Part shown: piece by piece, positions 17,220 to 26,896 of the stretch
Numbering within the stretch: position 1 is the stretch's first letter
Layout: every line of letters starts with the position of its first letter
Assembly (NCBI GenBank): GCA_017524845.1
Contig: JAFXUU010000032.1
Span: 1 to 48,530, forward strand
Direction of reading: 5' to 3'
Length of the DNA: 48,530 nucleotides
Source: Oscillospiraceae bacterium
Lineage (GTDB): Bacteria > Bacillota > Clostridia > Oscillospirales > Oscillospiraceae
Notes under the pieces: model-generated
Told to the model about the DNA's origin: nothing
Seen by the model: the letters and a program-made list of their open reading frames with translations, nothing else
The model's database searches: none
Made by a program: the position numbers and the translations under genes

Positions 17220-18206
17220 ATGAGATATCTGCAGGCTTTCCTAATCTCCCTGGTGGTGACCGTCCTGGCCGGAAGGGTCTGCATCCCCCTGCTGAGGCGG
17301 CTGAAGGCGGGACAGAGCATCAAGCGGGACGGGCCGGTGTGGCACATGAGCAAGGAGGGCACGCCCACCATGGGCGGGATCATCTTCATCGCCGGCATCC
17401 TCTGCGCGGTCCTCGTCACCGGCGTCCGGGATTTCCGGGAAGGGAACTGGAGCGCCCCGGCCATGCTGGCCATCAGCCTCATCTACGGGGCCATCGGCTT
17501 TATTGACGACTATATGAAGGTGAAGCGCCGCCACAACGAGGGGCTGAAGGGCAGACAGAAGTTCCTGCTGCAGCTGGCCGCTGCCGTGGCCTTCATCCTT
17601 CTGCTGCGCTACATGGGCTTCCTGAGCCCCAACCTCTACGTGCCCTTCCTGGGCGTGACCCTGCCCCTGCCCGAGCCGGTCTACGTGGTCTTCGCGGCCT
17701 TCGTCATGGTGGGCACGGTGAACAGCGTGAACCTGACCGACGGAGTGGACGGGCTCGTTTCCGGCGTGAGCCTGCCGGTGGCCGCCTGCCTCTGCGCCCT
17801 GGCCGCCGCCTGGGGCCGGGACGCCCAGGGCCTCTTTGCCGCCGCGCTGGCGGCGGGCCTCCTCGGCTTTCTTGTGTTCAATTTCCACCCCGCCAAGGTC
17901 TTTATGGGGGACACGGGCTCCCTCTTCCTGGGCGGAGCGATCTGCGCCCTGGCCTTCGGCCTGGATATCCCCCTCATCCTGGTGCCCCTGGGCGTCGTCT
18001 ATATCTGCGAGGCCCTGTCGGACATCATTCAGGTGCTGTATTTCAAGCTGAGCCACGGAAAGCGCATCTTCAAAATGGCCCCCATCCATCACCATTTCGA
18101 GAAATGCGGCTGGAGCGAGGTAAAGATCTTCGCCGTGTTCAGCGGCGTTACCCTCTCCCTTGCCCTGCTGACGTTCTTCTGCGTGCGCAGCCGCTACGGC
18201 CTGTGA
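17220..18206 (+). CDS. mraY: phospho-MurNAc-pentapeptide translocase
   Basis: 328 residues, about ten membrane helices. Makes lipid I from UDP-MurNAc-pentapeptide and undecaprenyl phosphate. Signature segments: GTPTMGGI, the Mg-binding Asp-Asp in GFIDDYMKVKRRHNEGL, VNLTDGVDGL, FMGDTGSLFLGG, and the MraY-specific HHHFEKCGWSE near the C-terminus. Start at 17220 after GAGAGGTCGTGACCA. murD, which usually follows, is absent; ftsW comes next. Confidence 0.97.
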   Translation: MRYLQAFLISLVVTVLAGRVCIPLLRRLKAGQSIKRDGPVWHMSKEGTPTMGGIIFIAGILCAVLVTGVRDFREGNWSAPAMLAISLIYGAIGFIDDYMKVKRRHNEGLKGRQKFLLQLAAAVAFILLLRYMGFLSPNLYVPFLGVTLPLPEPVYVVFAAFVMVGTVNSVNLTDGVDGLVSGVSLPVAACLCALAAAWGRDAQGLFAAALAAGLLGFLVFNFHPAKVFMGDTGSLFLGGAICALAFGLDIPLILVPLGVVYICEALSDIIQVLYFKLSHGKRIFKMAPIHHHFEKCGWSEVKIFAVFSGVTLSLALLTFFCVRSRYGL

Positions 18207-18236
18207 CGCGCCTGACCCCTGACGGAGGAAACAGCC

Positions 18237-19469
18237 ATGCCGGATATCTATGATTTTCCCCTTCCGCAGCCTGAGCGGCCGGATGCCCTGCCCGATCCCC
18301 CCGCGGCTGCCGGCCGTCCCGGTCGGCGCGTCCGGCTGGGGCGGATCGACGTGCCCTTCCTGGTGCTGACCCTGCTGCTCCTGGCGGTGGGACTGGTGAT
18401 GCTCCTCTCGGCCAGCTACGCCATCGCCTACTTCGACACGGTGACGGAGACCGGGGAGGCGGAGCCCCTCCACTATTTCGTCACCCAGGCGATCTACGCC
18501 GTCTTCGGCATCGTGGCCCTGCTCATCACCTCCTTCATCCCCATGAGCTTCCTGCGCAAGCTGTCCATCCCCTCCATCGCCGTCGCCCTCATCCTGCTGC
18601 TCTTTGTGCTCTTCAACGGCCTGGGAGGGAACGGCGCCGTCCGCTGGATCCGCCTCGGACCCATTACCATCCAGCCCTCGGAGCTGACCAAGGCTGCGGT
18701 GATCCTGGCTTTCTCGGACTGGGCGGTGTATTTCGGAGCGGAAAAGATGCGCACGGTGAAATACGGGGTCCTGCCCTTTGCGGCCGTGCTGGCCGTATTC
18801 AGCTTCCTCCTGCTGCAGCAGCCCCACCTCTCCGCCACCATCATCATTCTGGGCGTCGGGGCCCTGCTGATGTACGCCGGCGGCACCCGCTGGTACTGGT
18901 TCGCCGCGGCGGCGGTCCTGGCAGCCATGGTGCTGCTCTATCTCCGGGGCCACGCGGACTGGGTCATGGAGAAGGCGAAGGACAATTATATGTTCGCCCG
19001 GGTCGCCGCCTGGCTGGATCCGGAGTCCCAGAAGCTGGGGGACGGGTGGCAGATCGTGGAATCCCTCTACGCCATCGGCTCCGGCGGCCTGCTGGGCCTG
19101 GGCCTGGGGAACAGCCGCCAGAAATTCCTCTATCTTCCCGAGGCGCAGAACGACTATATCTTCTCCATCGTCTGCGAGGAGCTGGGCTTCGTGGGGGCCG
19201 TCCTCATCCTGCTGCTCTTCGCCGTGCTGATCCTCCGGGGCTTCTGGCTGGCCCTCCAATGCAAAAACCTCTTCACCCGCATGATGATCGTCGGCTTTAC
19301 GGGCCTCATCGCCATCCAGGTCTTCCTGAACGTGGGCGTGGTCACGAACCTCCTGCCTTCCACGGGCATCTCCCTGCCCTTCTTCAGCTCCGGTGGCTCA
19401 GCGCTGATCGTGCAGATGGCGGAGGTGGGCATCATCCTCTCCGCTTCCCGGGAGATCGCCAACAAATGA
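18237..19469 (+). CDS. ftsW: FtsW, SEDS-family septal glycosyltransferase
   Basis: 410 residues with a Pro-rich cytoplasmic N-terminus of about 35 residues, then about ten membrane helices. Polymerises lipid II at the septum together with the class B PBP encoded upstream. Family marks: LLSASYAIAY, the WIRLGPITIQPSELTK loop with the conserved Pro-Ser-Glu, DYIFSIVCEELGFVGA, and PSTGISLPFFSSGGSA near the C-terminus. Cluster context favours FtsW over RodA/SpoVE. Overlaps murG by four bases (ATGA). Confidence 0.95.
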   Translation: MPDIYDFPLPQPERPDALPDPPAAAGRPGRRVRLGRIDVPFLVLTLLLLAVGLVMLLSASYAIAYFDTVTETGEAEPLHYFVTQAIYAVFGIVALLITSFIPMSFLRKLSIPSIAVALILLLFVLFNGLGGNGAVRWIRLGPITIQPSELTKAAVILAFSDWAVYFGAEKMRTVKYGVLPFAAVLAVFSFLLLQQPHLSATIIILGVGALLMYAGGTRWYWFAAAAVLAAMVLLYLRGHADWVMEKAKDNYMFARVAAWLDPESQKLGDGWQIVESLYAIGSGGLLGLGLGNSRQKFLYLPEAQNDYIFSIVCEELGFVGAVLILLLFAVLILRGFWLALQCKNLFTRMMIVGFTGLIAIQVFLNVGVVTNLLPSTGISLPFFSSGGSALIVQMAEVGIILSASREIANK

Positions 19470-20593
19470 GCATGAATTTTCTCTTTGCCTGCGGCGGCAC
19501 CGGGGGGCATATCAACCCCGCCGTGGCCGCGGCCCAGCGGATACGCACGCTGATGCCCGACGCCGGGATCCTCTTCGTCGGCGCCTCGGACAACATGGAA
19601 ATGGAGCTGGTGCCCCGGGAGGGCTTTCCCATCCGGGGGATCACCGTGGGGAACCTCCACCGCAGCCTCCGGCCGGACGAAATGCTGCACAATATGCGCT
19701 CCGGCCTGCTGCTGAACCGCTCCCTCCGGGAGGCGGGACGGATCATCCGGGAGTTCCGGCCCGACGCGGCCCTGGGTACGGGGGGCTACGTCTGCTGGCC
19801 CGTCCTCCGGGCGGCGGCGGCCAGGGGCGTGCCCACCCTGCTCCACGAGGCAAACGCCCTCCCCGGTCTCACCACGAGGATGCTGGAAAGGCACGTGGAC
19901 CGGATGATGGTCGCCTTTGAGGAGAGCCGGAAGGGATACCGGCATCCGGATCGGGTGCTCACCGTGGGCATGCCGGTGCGCAGCGGCTTCCGGGAGATCT
20001 CCCGGGAGGAGGCCCGCCGGCAGCTGGGCTTGGACGGGCGGCCGCTGATCCTCTCCTTCGGGGGGAGCCTGGGGGCCGTGCGGCTCAACGCGGCGGTGGC
20101 CGCTTTGGCCGCGGAAAACGAGAAGAACGGTGCCTTCCGCCTTCTCCACGCCACCGGCGGCGGGGAGGAGGGGCTGAAGGCCATGCGCGCGTTGCTGGCC
20201 GAGGCCGGCGCGCCGGAGCCGAAGCTCACGGAGCTGCGGCCCTATATCTACGATATGCCCGCCGCCATGGCGGCGGCGGACCTCATCCTCTGCCGGGCAG
20301 GGGCCTCCACCCTGGGGGAGCTCTGCGCCGCGGGGCGGCCCGCCGTCCTGGTGCCCTATCCCTATGCCACGGGAAACCACCAGGAGAAGAACGCCCGGGT
20401 GCTGGCGGAGGCGGGGGGCGCCCGCGTTCTGGCGGACGCGGAGCTGACGCCCGAGGCCCTTTCGGCGCTGGTGAAGGAGCTGCTGGGGGATCCGCAGGGT
20501 CTCCGGGCCATGGGGGACGCCCTCCGGGGCCTGGACCGGCCCGACGCCCTGGACCGCATCGTGGAGGAGACCCTGAAGCTGACAGAGAAATAG
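19466..20593 (+). CDS. murG: undecaprenyl-PP-MurNAc-pentapeptide:GlcNAc transferase
   Basis: 375 residues, GT28 family. Adds GlcNAc to lipid I to give lipid II at the inner membrane face. FACGGTGGHINPAVA at the N-terminus (GGTGGH loop), LGTGGYVCWPVL, LLHEANALPGL, LSFGGSLGA at the domain junction, then CRAGASTLGEL and PYPYATGNHQEKNA in the UDP-GlcNAc domain. The start overlaps the ftsW stop. After its stop, a GCCGTCC/GGACGGC hairpin (about 20601-20624) without a T run precedes murA. Confidence 0.96.
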   Translation: MSMNFLFACGGTGGHINPAVAAAQRIRTLMPDAGILFVGASDNMEMELVPREGFPIRGITVGNLHRSLRPDEMLHNMRSGLLLNRSLREAGRIIREFRPDAALGTGGYVCWPVLRAAAARGVPTLLHEANALPGLTTRMLERHVDRMMVAFEESRKGYRHPDRVLTVGMPVRSGFREISREEARRQLGLDGRPLILSFGGSLGAVRLNAAVAALAAENEKNGAFRLLHATGGGEEGLKAMRALLAEAGAPEPKLTELRPYIYDMPAAMAAADLILCRAGASTLGELCAAGRPAVLVPYPYATGNHQEKNARVLAEAGGARVLADAELTPEALSALVKELLGDPQGLRAMGDALRGLDRPDALDRIVEETLKLTEK

Positions 20594-20690
20594 CGAACCC
20601 CGCCGTCCTCCGGACGGCAGGGTCCTGAAAATGGACAGATCGGCCCGATCCGCATAGGATGGTCTGAAGTTTCCATGCGGGGGTAGGGTT

Positions 20691-21941
20691 ATGAGCGTTT
20701 TGAAGATCGTCGGCGGGCGAAGACTCAGCGGCAGCGTGCGGGTACAGGGCGCGAAGAACAGCGCCCTGCCCATGCTGGCGGCCTCCGTGATGACGGAGGG
20801 GATCAGCGTCCTGCGCAACTGCCCCGCCCTCAGCGACGTGGAGACCACCCTGGAGATCCTGCGGCACGTGGGCTGCCGGGTCTACCGGGACGGGGACGCC
20901 GTTTATGTAGACGCCTCCGGTCCCATCTCCCCGGAGGTGCCGGACGAACTGATGCGGCGGATGCGCTCCAGCGTGATCTTCCTGGGAGCGCTGCTGGCGC
21001 GCTGCGGGGAAGCGGCCCTCTCTCTGCCGGGCGGCTGCGAGCTGGGGCCCCGGCCGGTGGATCTCCACCTCCTGGCCCTGCGGGCGCTGGGAGCGGAGAT
21101 CACCGAGGCCGCCGGAAGGCTCTGCTGCCGGGCCGGAAGGCTCCGCGGCGGGCATATCGATCTGCCCGCCGTCAGCGTGGGCGCGACGGAAAACGCCATG
21201 CTTGCCGCCTGCCTCGCCGAGGGGACGACGGTCATCACCGGGGCCGCCCGGGAGCCGGAGATCCAGGACCTCCAGGCTTTCCTGCGCGCCGCCGGAGCTC
21301 TGGTCTCCGGGGCGGGCAGCGGCGTGATCCGCATCCGGGGCGTGGAAAAGCTCCGGGGGGCGGAGCATCGCATCATCCCGGACCGGATCGCCGCGGCCAC
21401 GTGGCTGGCGGCCTGCGCCTCCGCCGGGGGCTCCGTCCGCCTCTACGACGCGGACCCCGGCCGCTGCGGTCCCATCCTCCAGGTCCTCCGGCGCATGGGC
21501 TGCAGCGTTTCCACGGGGGAGGGCCTCATCACCCTGGAGCGCCGGGGCGGGCTCGTTTCCCCCCGCAGCGTCGTCACCCGGCCCTATCCCGGCTTTCCCA
21601 CGGACGCCCAGCCGCCCCTGATGGCGGCGGCCCTGCGGGCCCGGGGGACCACGGTGATGATCGAAACGATCTTCGAAGCGCGCTACCGTCACGTGCCCGC
21701 CCTGCGGCGCATGGGGGCGGACGTCCGCACCGAGGGGAAAACGGCGGTGATCCGGGGCGTGGAGAGGCTCCGGGGCACGGAAACGGCGGCGGCCGATCTG
21801 CGGGGCGGCGCGGCCCTGGCCGTGGCGGCCCTGGCGGCGGAGGGCGAAACGGTGCTCGGCGGTCTGCAGCACGTGGACCGGGGCTATGAGGACCTGGCGG
21901 GCACGCTGGCGGCCCTGGGCGCGGAGGTCATAAGAATCTGA
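20691..21941 (+). CDS. murA: UDP-N-acetylglucosamine 1-carboxyvinyltransferase
   Basis: 416 residues. First committed step of peptidoglycan synthesis, transferring enolpyruvate from PEP. Lys22-Asn23 in VQGAKNSALP and the catalytic loop PGGCELGPRPVDLH with Cys116, the residue alkylated by fosfomycin, are present. GFPTDAQPP and IFEARYRHVPALRRMGAD are C-terminal family marks. A murA inside the division cluster, between murG and divIB, is known in Clostridia. The 97-base gap before it carries a hairpin but no clear promoter. Confidence 0.95.
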   Translation: MSVLKIVGGRRLSGSVRVQGAKNSALPMLAASVMTEGISVLRNCPALSDVETTLEILRHVGCRVYRDGDAVYVDASGPISPEVPDELMRRMRSSVIFLGALLARCGEAALSLPGGCELGPRPVDLHLLALRALGAEITEAAGRLCCRAGRLRGGHIDLPAVSVGATENAMLAACLAEGTTVITGAAREPEIQDLQAFLRAAGALVSGAGSGVIRIRGVEKLRGAEHRIIPDRIAAATWLAACASAGGSVRLYDADPGRCGPILQVLRRMGCSVSTGEGLITLERRGGLVSPRSVVTRPYPGFPTDAQPPLMAAALRARGTTVMIETIFEARYRHVPALRRMGADVRTEGKTAVIRGVERLRGTETAAADLRGGAALAVAALAAEGETVLGGLQHVDRGYEDLAGTLAALGAEVIRI

Positions 21942-21954
21942 GGGAGGAGATCCC

Positions 21955-22716
21955 ATGGACAAGACAATGGAACGGCGCAGCCGGGAGCGGCGGCGCTACG
22001 CCAAAAGCCGCAGCCGCATGAAGCTCGTGCGCTACATCCTGGCGGCGGCGGCGATCCTGCTGGCGGCAAACCTTTTCTTTGAAATTTCCGATATACAGGT
22101 CGAGGGAAATGTGATATACTCGGCAGGAGAGATCACGGAGGCCTCCGGCCTGCGCGCCGGGATCAGCGGGCTGCTGCCCGTGGGGCCCGTCGCATCCCGC
22201 CGCATCCGCAAATCTCTGCCGGGCGTGGCCGCCGCCAGGATCTCCATGGTTCTGCCGGACCGGCTGGTCATCACCGTGCGGGAGACCTCCGCCGTAGCCG
22301 TGCTGACGACGGAGAAGGGTCCCGTCCTCCTCAGCGAGGACTGCCGGGTGGTTAGCGGCTTCCGGGGCGACGAGAAGGAGCTCCTGCGGGTGCAGGGCTT
22401 CCACCCTCTGGAGACGAAGGTGGGGGACACGCTGAAGGTCCCTGAGACGGAGAGCACCAAGTTCGGCTATCTTCGCGAGCTGCTGCCCCTGCTGGATCAG
22501 AAGGGCATGCGGGCCGACGTGCGGGATCTCGACCTGAACAACGTGAGCGATCTGCACTTCACCTATCTGGGCCGCTTCACCGTGCGCTTGGGGAAGCAGG
22601 AAAAGCTGGAGGAGAAGCTGGATCTGCTGCAGAGGATCACGGCCAATCTGGGCGCGGGGGATTCCGGTATTCTGGATATGTCCACAGCCCAGGAGGGACA
22701 CTATATTCCGGGCTGA
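21955..22716 (+). CDS. ftsQ: FtsQ/DivIB division protein
   Basis: 253 residues. Basic cytoplasmic N-terminus (MERRSRERRRYAKSRSRMK), one transmembrane helix (about 25-43), then a POTRA domain starting FEISDIQVEGNVIYSAGEI and a beta domain (DRLVITVRETSAVAVL, GPVLLSEDCRVV). It bridges FtsL/DivIC to the septal synthase. The N-terminal basic stretch and POTRA make the call solid although overall identity in this family is low. Sits 13 bases after murA and 27 before the first ftsZ. Confidence 0.88.
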   Translation: MDKTMERRSRERRRYAKSRSRMKLVRYILAAAAILLAANLFFEISDIQVEGNVIYSAGEITEASGLRAGISGLLPVGPVASRRIRKSLPGVAAARISMVLPDRLVITVRETSAVAVLTTEKGPVLLSEDCRVVSGFRGDEKELLRVQGFHPLETKVGDTLKVPETESTKFGYLRELLPLLDQKGMRADVRDLDLNNVSDLHFTYLGRFTVRLGKQEKLEEKLDLLQRITANLGAGDSGILDMSTAQEGHYIPG

Positions 22717-22743
22717 GCGCCCGGGGGGACGGGGGAGCGAGCC

Positions 22744-23841
22744 ATGCAAGAGATCATCAACATCAAGGTCGTGGGCGTCGGCGGCGCGGGCAACAGCGTC
22801 GTCAGCCGCATGCGCAGCGCCGGGATCGGCGGCGTTACATACTGCTGCGTCAACACGGACGCCTCCGCCCTGGCGCATTGCGGCGCGGAGGAAAGAGTAC
22901 AGATCGGGGAGCGGCTGACGAAGGGTCAGGGCGCCGGCTCCCGGGCGGACGTGGGCCGCATGGCCGCGGAAGAGAGCAAAAACGCCCTCACGAAGGCCTT
23001 TGAGGGTGTGGACGCGGTGTTCCTCACCGCAGGCATGGGCGGCGGCACCGGCACCGGCGCTTCCCCCGTGGTGGCGGAGGCCGCCAGGAGCGCCGGGGCG
23101 CTGACCATCGGCGTCGTGTCCCTGCCCTTCCGCTGGGAGGGTGCCAGGAAGATGCGCACGGCGGACCAGGGCGTGCGGGCGCTCCTGGAGCAGGTGGACA
23201 CGCTCTTCGTGATCCCCAACGAGAACATCCGCAAAGTGTCCGCCCAGAACGTCAGCTTCGCCCATGCCTTTGCCGTGTCCGACGAGGTGCTGTACCGGGC
23301 CGTGGGCGGCATCGCCGACCTGCTGCGGAGCACCGGCTTCATCAACCTGGATTTTGCCGACCTGAAAACCGTCCTCCGCTCCAGCGGGCTTGCCCACCTG
23401 GGCCTCGCCGAGGCCAGCGGGAAGAGCAAGGTGGAGGAGGCGGCCGCCGGGGTCATCCACAGCGAGCTCATGGAAACGGACATCCGCGGCGCCCGGCGCA
23501 TGATCATCAACGTGGTGAGCTCACCGGATCTCCCCATGGACGACGTGACCGCCGTGATGGACCGCATCCAACAGGCTGCCGACCCCGACGCCAACATCAT
23601 CTTCGGCATCGGCTTCGACGAGAACCTGACGGACGCCCTGCGGGTCATCGTCATCGCCACGGATTTCGGCGAGGCGGCGCAGACCGCCCGGGACGAGCAG
23701 CCCGCCCGCACGGAGAGCGTGCAGCGCGAGGTGACCGAGGTGGTGGCGAAGCAGAAGGCGGCCGCCGCGCCTCCGGAGAAGGCGGGAGATACCGGCGCGG
23801 ACGAGGACTGGGAGATCATGCTCAAAAAACTCTTCGGATAA
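22744..23841 (+). CDS. ftsZ: FtsZ-family tubulin homologue, copy 1
   Basis: 365 residues. GTP-binding filament former of the division ring. IKVVGVGGAGNSVV at the N-terminus, tubulin signature GGGTGTG at 99-105, synergy loop T7 NLDFAD at 201-206 (needed for GTP hydrolysis by the neighbouring subunit), then a linker and the tail DEDWEIMLKKLFG. All catalytic motifs are intact, but it differs from copy 2 throughout (for instance SLPFRWEG for KPFGFEG). It is the last gene of the cluster transcript, so its dosage should follow the wall genes. Confidence 0.93.
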   Translation: MQEIINIKVVGVGGAGNSVVSRMRSAGIGGVTYCCVNTDASALAHCGAEERVQIGERLTKGQGAGSRADVGRMAAEESKNALTKAFEGVDAVFLTAGMGGGTGTGASPVVAEAARSAGALTIGVVSLPFRWEGARKMRTADQGVRALLEQVDTLFVIPNENIRKVSAQNVSFAHAFAVSDEVLYRAVGGIADLLRSTGFINLDFADLKTVLRSSGLAHLGLAEASGKSKVEEAAAGVIHSELMETDIRGARRMIINVVSSPDLPMDDVTAVMDRIQQAADPDANIIFGIGFDENLTDALRVIVIATDFGEAAQTARDEQPARTESVQREVTEVVAKQKAAAAPPEKAGDTGADEDWEIMLKKLFG

Positions 23842-23856
23842 AAATGAAGAAAACGG

Positions 23857-24066
23857 CGGCGGGCATTGAAAAATGCCCGCCCTCAGCGTATCGACAAAGT
23901 GTCGACACGCTGAGCGGAAAAATCAGAAAATGCTTTCTGATTTTGCATGGATTGATCGTGAAGGGGGGACTCCCATCCCCCCTTCACGATCCCCCCATGC
24001 TTATCGAAACGTTGTTTTTTGAGTTTTTTGACGGTCTGCACGGCGGGCATTGAAAAATGCCCGCCG
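23857..24066 (+). repeat. dispersed structured repeat, copy 1 (three-hairpin core between twin hairpins)
   Basis: Core 23882-24038 contains three hairpins. Hairpin a: CTCAGCGT/ACGCTGAG with inner TCGACA/TGTCGA (23882-23914). Hairpin b: AAAATCAGAAA/TTTCTGATTTT (23919-23944). Hairpin c: a GCATGG/CCATGC outer pair enclosing GATCGTGAAGGGGGGA and its complement (23945-24000). A conserved single-stranded tail, TTATCGAAACGTTG...GGTCTG (24001-24038), follows. The core is bracketed by two copies of one hairpin, GGCGGGCATT-GAAA-AATGCCCGCC (23858-23881 and 24042-24065). A second copy of the core lies at 32652-32807 in reverse orientation, with a different bracketing hairpin. No reading frame is evident. 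Confidence 0.85.
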
Positions 24067-24072
24067 TTTTTT
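24042..24072 (+). terminator. intrinsic terminator between the two ftsZ genes
   Basis: The right-hand bracketing hairpin of the repeat (GGCGGGCATT stem, GAAA loop) is followed by G and six T, so it should stop cluster transcription before the second ftsZ promoter. Confidence 0.85.
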
Positions 24073-24083
24073 ATTGTAACCTA

Positions 24084-24112
24084 TTGACCTGTGGAAACGA
24101 TTGAGATAAAAT
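24084..24112 (+). promoter_or_regulatory. promoter of the second ftsZ
   Basis: -35 TTGACC (24084-24089), a 17-base spacer, -10 TAAAAT (24107-24112). It lies just after the terminator and about 40 bases before the start codon, with GGGAGG ahead of the ATG. Confidence 0.8.
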
Positions 24113-24155
24113 TACCTGTGTCATACTGTAAATACGTGTACGGGAGGAAAAAACC

Positions 24156-25229
<1,074 letters not shown>

Positions 25230-25242
25230 TCACGACCTTCCG

Positions 25243-25270
25243 AAAGGCGCCCGTTTCGGCGGGCGCCTTT
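25243..25270 (+). terminator. intrinsic terminator after ftsZ copy 2
   Basis: AAAGGCGCCCG / CGGGCGCCTTT stem (11 bases) with a TTTC-type loop, ending in a short T run. Confidence 0.88.
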
Positions 25271-25294
25271 TATGTCGGTCCGGAGGTATCCCCG

Positions 25295-26149
25295 ATGGAC
25301 ACAGAACTTGTTTTTTCCGATTCCCTGATGGCGGCCATGACGGTGCTCTTCGCCGTCTGCGTCCTTGTTCCCACCATGTACTATGTGTGGAACGTCTATC
25401 GAAAGCGCTTCAACCACGTCGCCATGCTGGCGGGCCTGGCCTGCTTTTTCATCTTCGGCTTTCTGCTCTCGGAGAATCTGCTGCGTCTGCTGGCGCCGAC
25501 CGGGGCTGCAGGCTCCATGGGCATGTGGGGCTACGGAGTGACCCGGAGCCTCTGCGTGGCCGTCTGCGAGGTGGGGGGCATCGCCCTTTCCCTGTGGATG
25601 CTGCAGCGCCAGCAGCACAGCACCATCCGGGTGCCCAACGGCTTCGCCCTGGGCTTCCGGCTGTTTGAGATGCTCTATCTGGGCGCCATGAACACCCTCA
25701 TCCCCCTGATCCTGGCCATGACCGTCAGCCGCGACGGGCTGGAATCCGTGCTGGCCACAGTGGAGGAAGCCCAGGCCCCGGCCATGGAGCTGCAGCTGCG
25801 AAATCTGGCGGAAACGGCCCCCGGCGTCTATTGGATGAGCACGGTGGACTACGTCTGCCGCTTCGCCCTCCCCGTCGCGCTGACCCGCCTCATCTGGTAC
25901 GGCTTCGAGGGCGGCCGGTACCCGGCGGACAAAAGGCTCATCGCCGCGGCCTTCGGGCTGGATCTCCTCTGCGAGCTGATGCTGGCCCTGCACGACGGCG
26001 GCGGCTCCTACCATCTCTGCGCCGCGATCTATTACGTGCTGGTGGCCGGAGCGATCTGCCTTGCCTATTACGAGGCCCGGAAACGGGACGATCCCGAGCT
26101 CATCCGGGCTGATCGGCTGCAGGGCCGGAATCTGCGGAGAAGAAGATAG
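25295..26149 (+). CDS. polytopic membrane protein, possibly YhfC-like
   Basis: 284 residues with about seven hydrophobic helices (near 12-32, 38-60, 80-102, 118-143, 185-205, 215-235, 242-260). I do not recognise it with confidence. The order of conserved-looking polar residues inside helices (VCEVGGIALSLW, about 25 residues later GFRLFEMLYLGAMN) recalls the YhfC family of putative glutamic-type intramembrane proteases. The diagnostic EExxR and HGxxE are not clearly present, however. GGAGG precedes the start. The C-terminus is charged and cytoplasmic-looking (ARKRDDPELIRADR). No functional link to its neighbours. Confidence 0.7.
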   Translation: MDTELVFSDSLMAAMTVLFAVCVLVPTMYYVWNVYRKRFNHVAMLAGLACFFIFGFLLSENLLRLLAPTGAAGSMGMWGYGVTRSLCVAVCEVGGIALSLWMLQRQQHSTIRVPNGFALGFRLFEMLYLGAMNTLIPLILAMTVSRDGLESVLATVEEAQAPAMELQLRNLAETAPGVYWMSTVDYVCRFALPVALTRLIWYGFEGGRYPADKRLIAAAFGLDLLCELMLALHDGGGSYHLCAAIYYVLVAGAICLAYYEARKRDDPELIRADRLQGRNLRRRR

Positions 26150-26156
26150 AACTGCG

Positions 26157-26184
26157 GATGCCCCGGCCGGAAGGCCGGGGCATC
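26157..26184 (+). promoter_or_regulatory. stable GNRA-capped hairpin abutting the trmO ribosome site
   Basis: GATGCCCCGGCC pairs perfectly with GGCCGGGGCATC around the loop GGAA. The hairpin starts eight bases after the preceding stop and ends three bases before the GGGAGGA of trmO. No T run follows, so it is more likely an RNA stabiliser, a processing site or a partial attenuator than a terminator. Confidence 0.5.
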
Positions 26185-26197
26185 CTGGGAGGAAGCA

Positions 26198-26896
26198 ATG
26201 GAGCTTGCGGTCATCGCCCGGGTACACGCCCCCTTCGGCTCCAAATTCGGTGTGCCCCGGCAGAGCGGCCTCGTGCCGGAGCTGCGCAGCGAGCTGGTGT
26301 TCGAGCCTGCCTACCGCAGCCGGGAGAGCCTGCGGGGGCTGGAGGGCTTCAGCCACCTGTGGCTGATCTGGGGCTTTTCCGAAAATGCGGACAAGGGCTG
26401 GTCTCCCACGGTGCGCCCGCCCCGGCTGGGCGGAAACGCCCGGATGGGGGTCTTCGCCACCCGTTCGCCCTTCCGTCCAAACCCCCTGGGGCTCAGCTGC
26501 GTGCGCCTGGAGGGCGTCGCCTGGGAAGATCCCCGGGGCCCGGTGCTCCTGCTGGGCGGGGCCGATCTCCTGGACGGGACCCCCGTCTACGACATCAAGC
26601 CCTATGTCGCCTATGCCGACAGCGTCCCGGAGGCGACCGGCGGCTTCACCGGCAATCTCGCCCCGGAACGGCTGCCGGTGTCCTGCCCGGAGGAAACGAA
26701 GGCGGCCCTGCCGCCGGAGACCTGGAGCGCCCTGGAGGGCGTCCTGGCCTGCGACCCCCGGCCAGGCTATCACAGCGACCCGGATCGGGTCTACGGTCTG
26801 TCCTTTGCGGGCAGGGAGGTGCGCTTCACCGTCGGAGAAGCGGGCGTGCGCGTCCTGTCCATCACGGAAGCGGCGCAGCCGCGGAAAGGGGAATGA
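26198..26896 (+). CDS. trmO: tRNA (N6-threonylcarbamoyladenosine(37)-N6)-methyltransferase
   Basis: 232 residues, TsaA/YaeB family. Methylates t6A37 in ANN-decoding tRNAs using SAM. Characteristic segments: ARVHAPFGSKFGVPRQSGL, LEGFSHLWLIWGF, VRPPRLGGNARMGVFATRSPFRPNPLGLSCVRL and DGTPVYDIKPYVAYAD. The length fits the bacterial single-domain form with its C-terminal extension. Start follows GGGAGGAAGCA. Overlaps the arabinofuranosidase gene by four bases although the functions are unrelated. Confidence 0.94.
   Translation: MELAVIARVHAPFGSKFGVPRQSGLVPELRSELVFEPAYRSRESLRGLEGFSHLWLIWGFSENADKGWSPTVRPPRLGGNARMGVFATRSPFRPNPLGLSCVRLEGVAWEDPRGPVLLLGGADLLDGTPVYDIKPYVAYADSVPEATGGFTGNLAPERLPVSCPEETKAALPPETWSALEGVLACDPRPGYHSDPDRVYGLSFAGREVRFTVGEAGVRVLSITEAAQPRKGE

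Noticed and set aside
23857..24066. CRISPR-like reading of the twin hairpins
   Set aside because: Only two repeats per locus with a conserved, not variable, spacer, and no cas genes.
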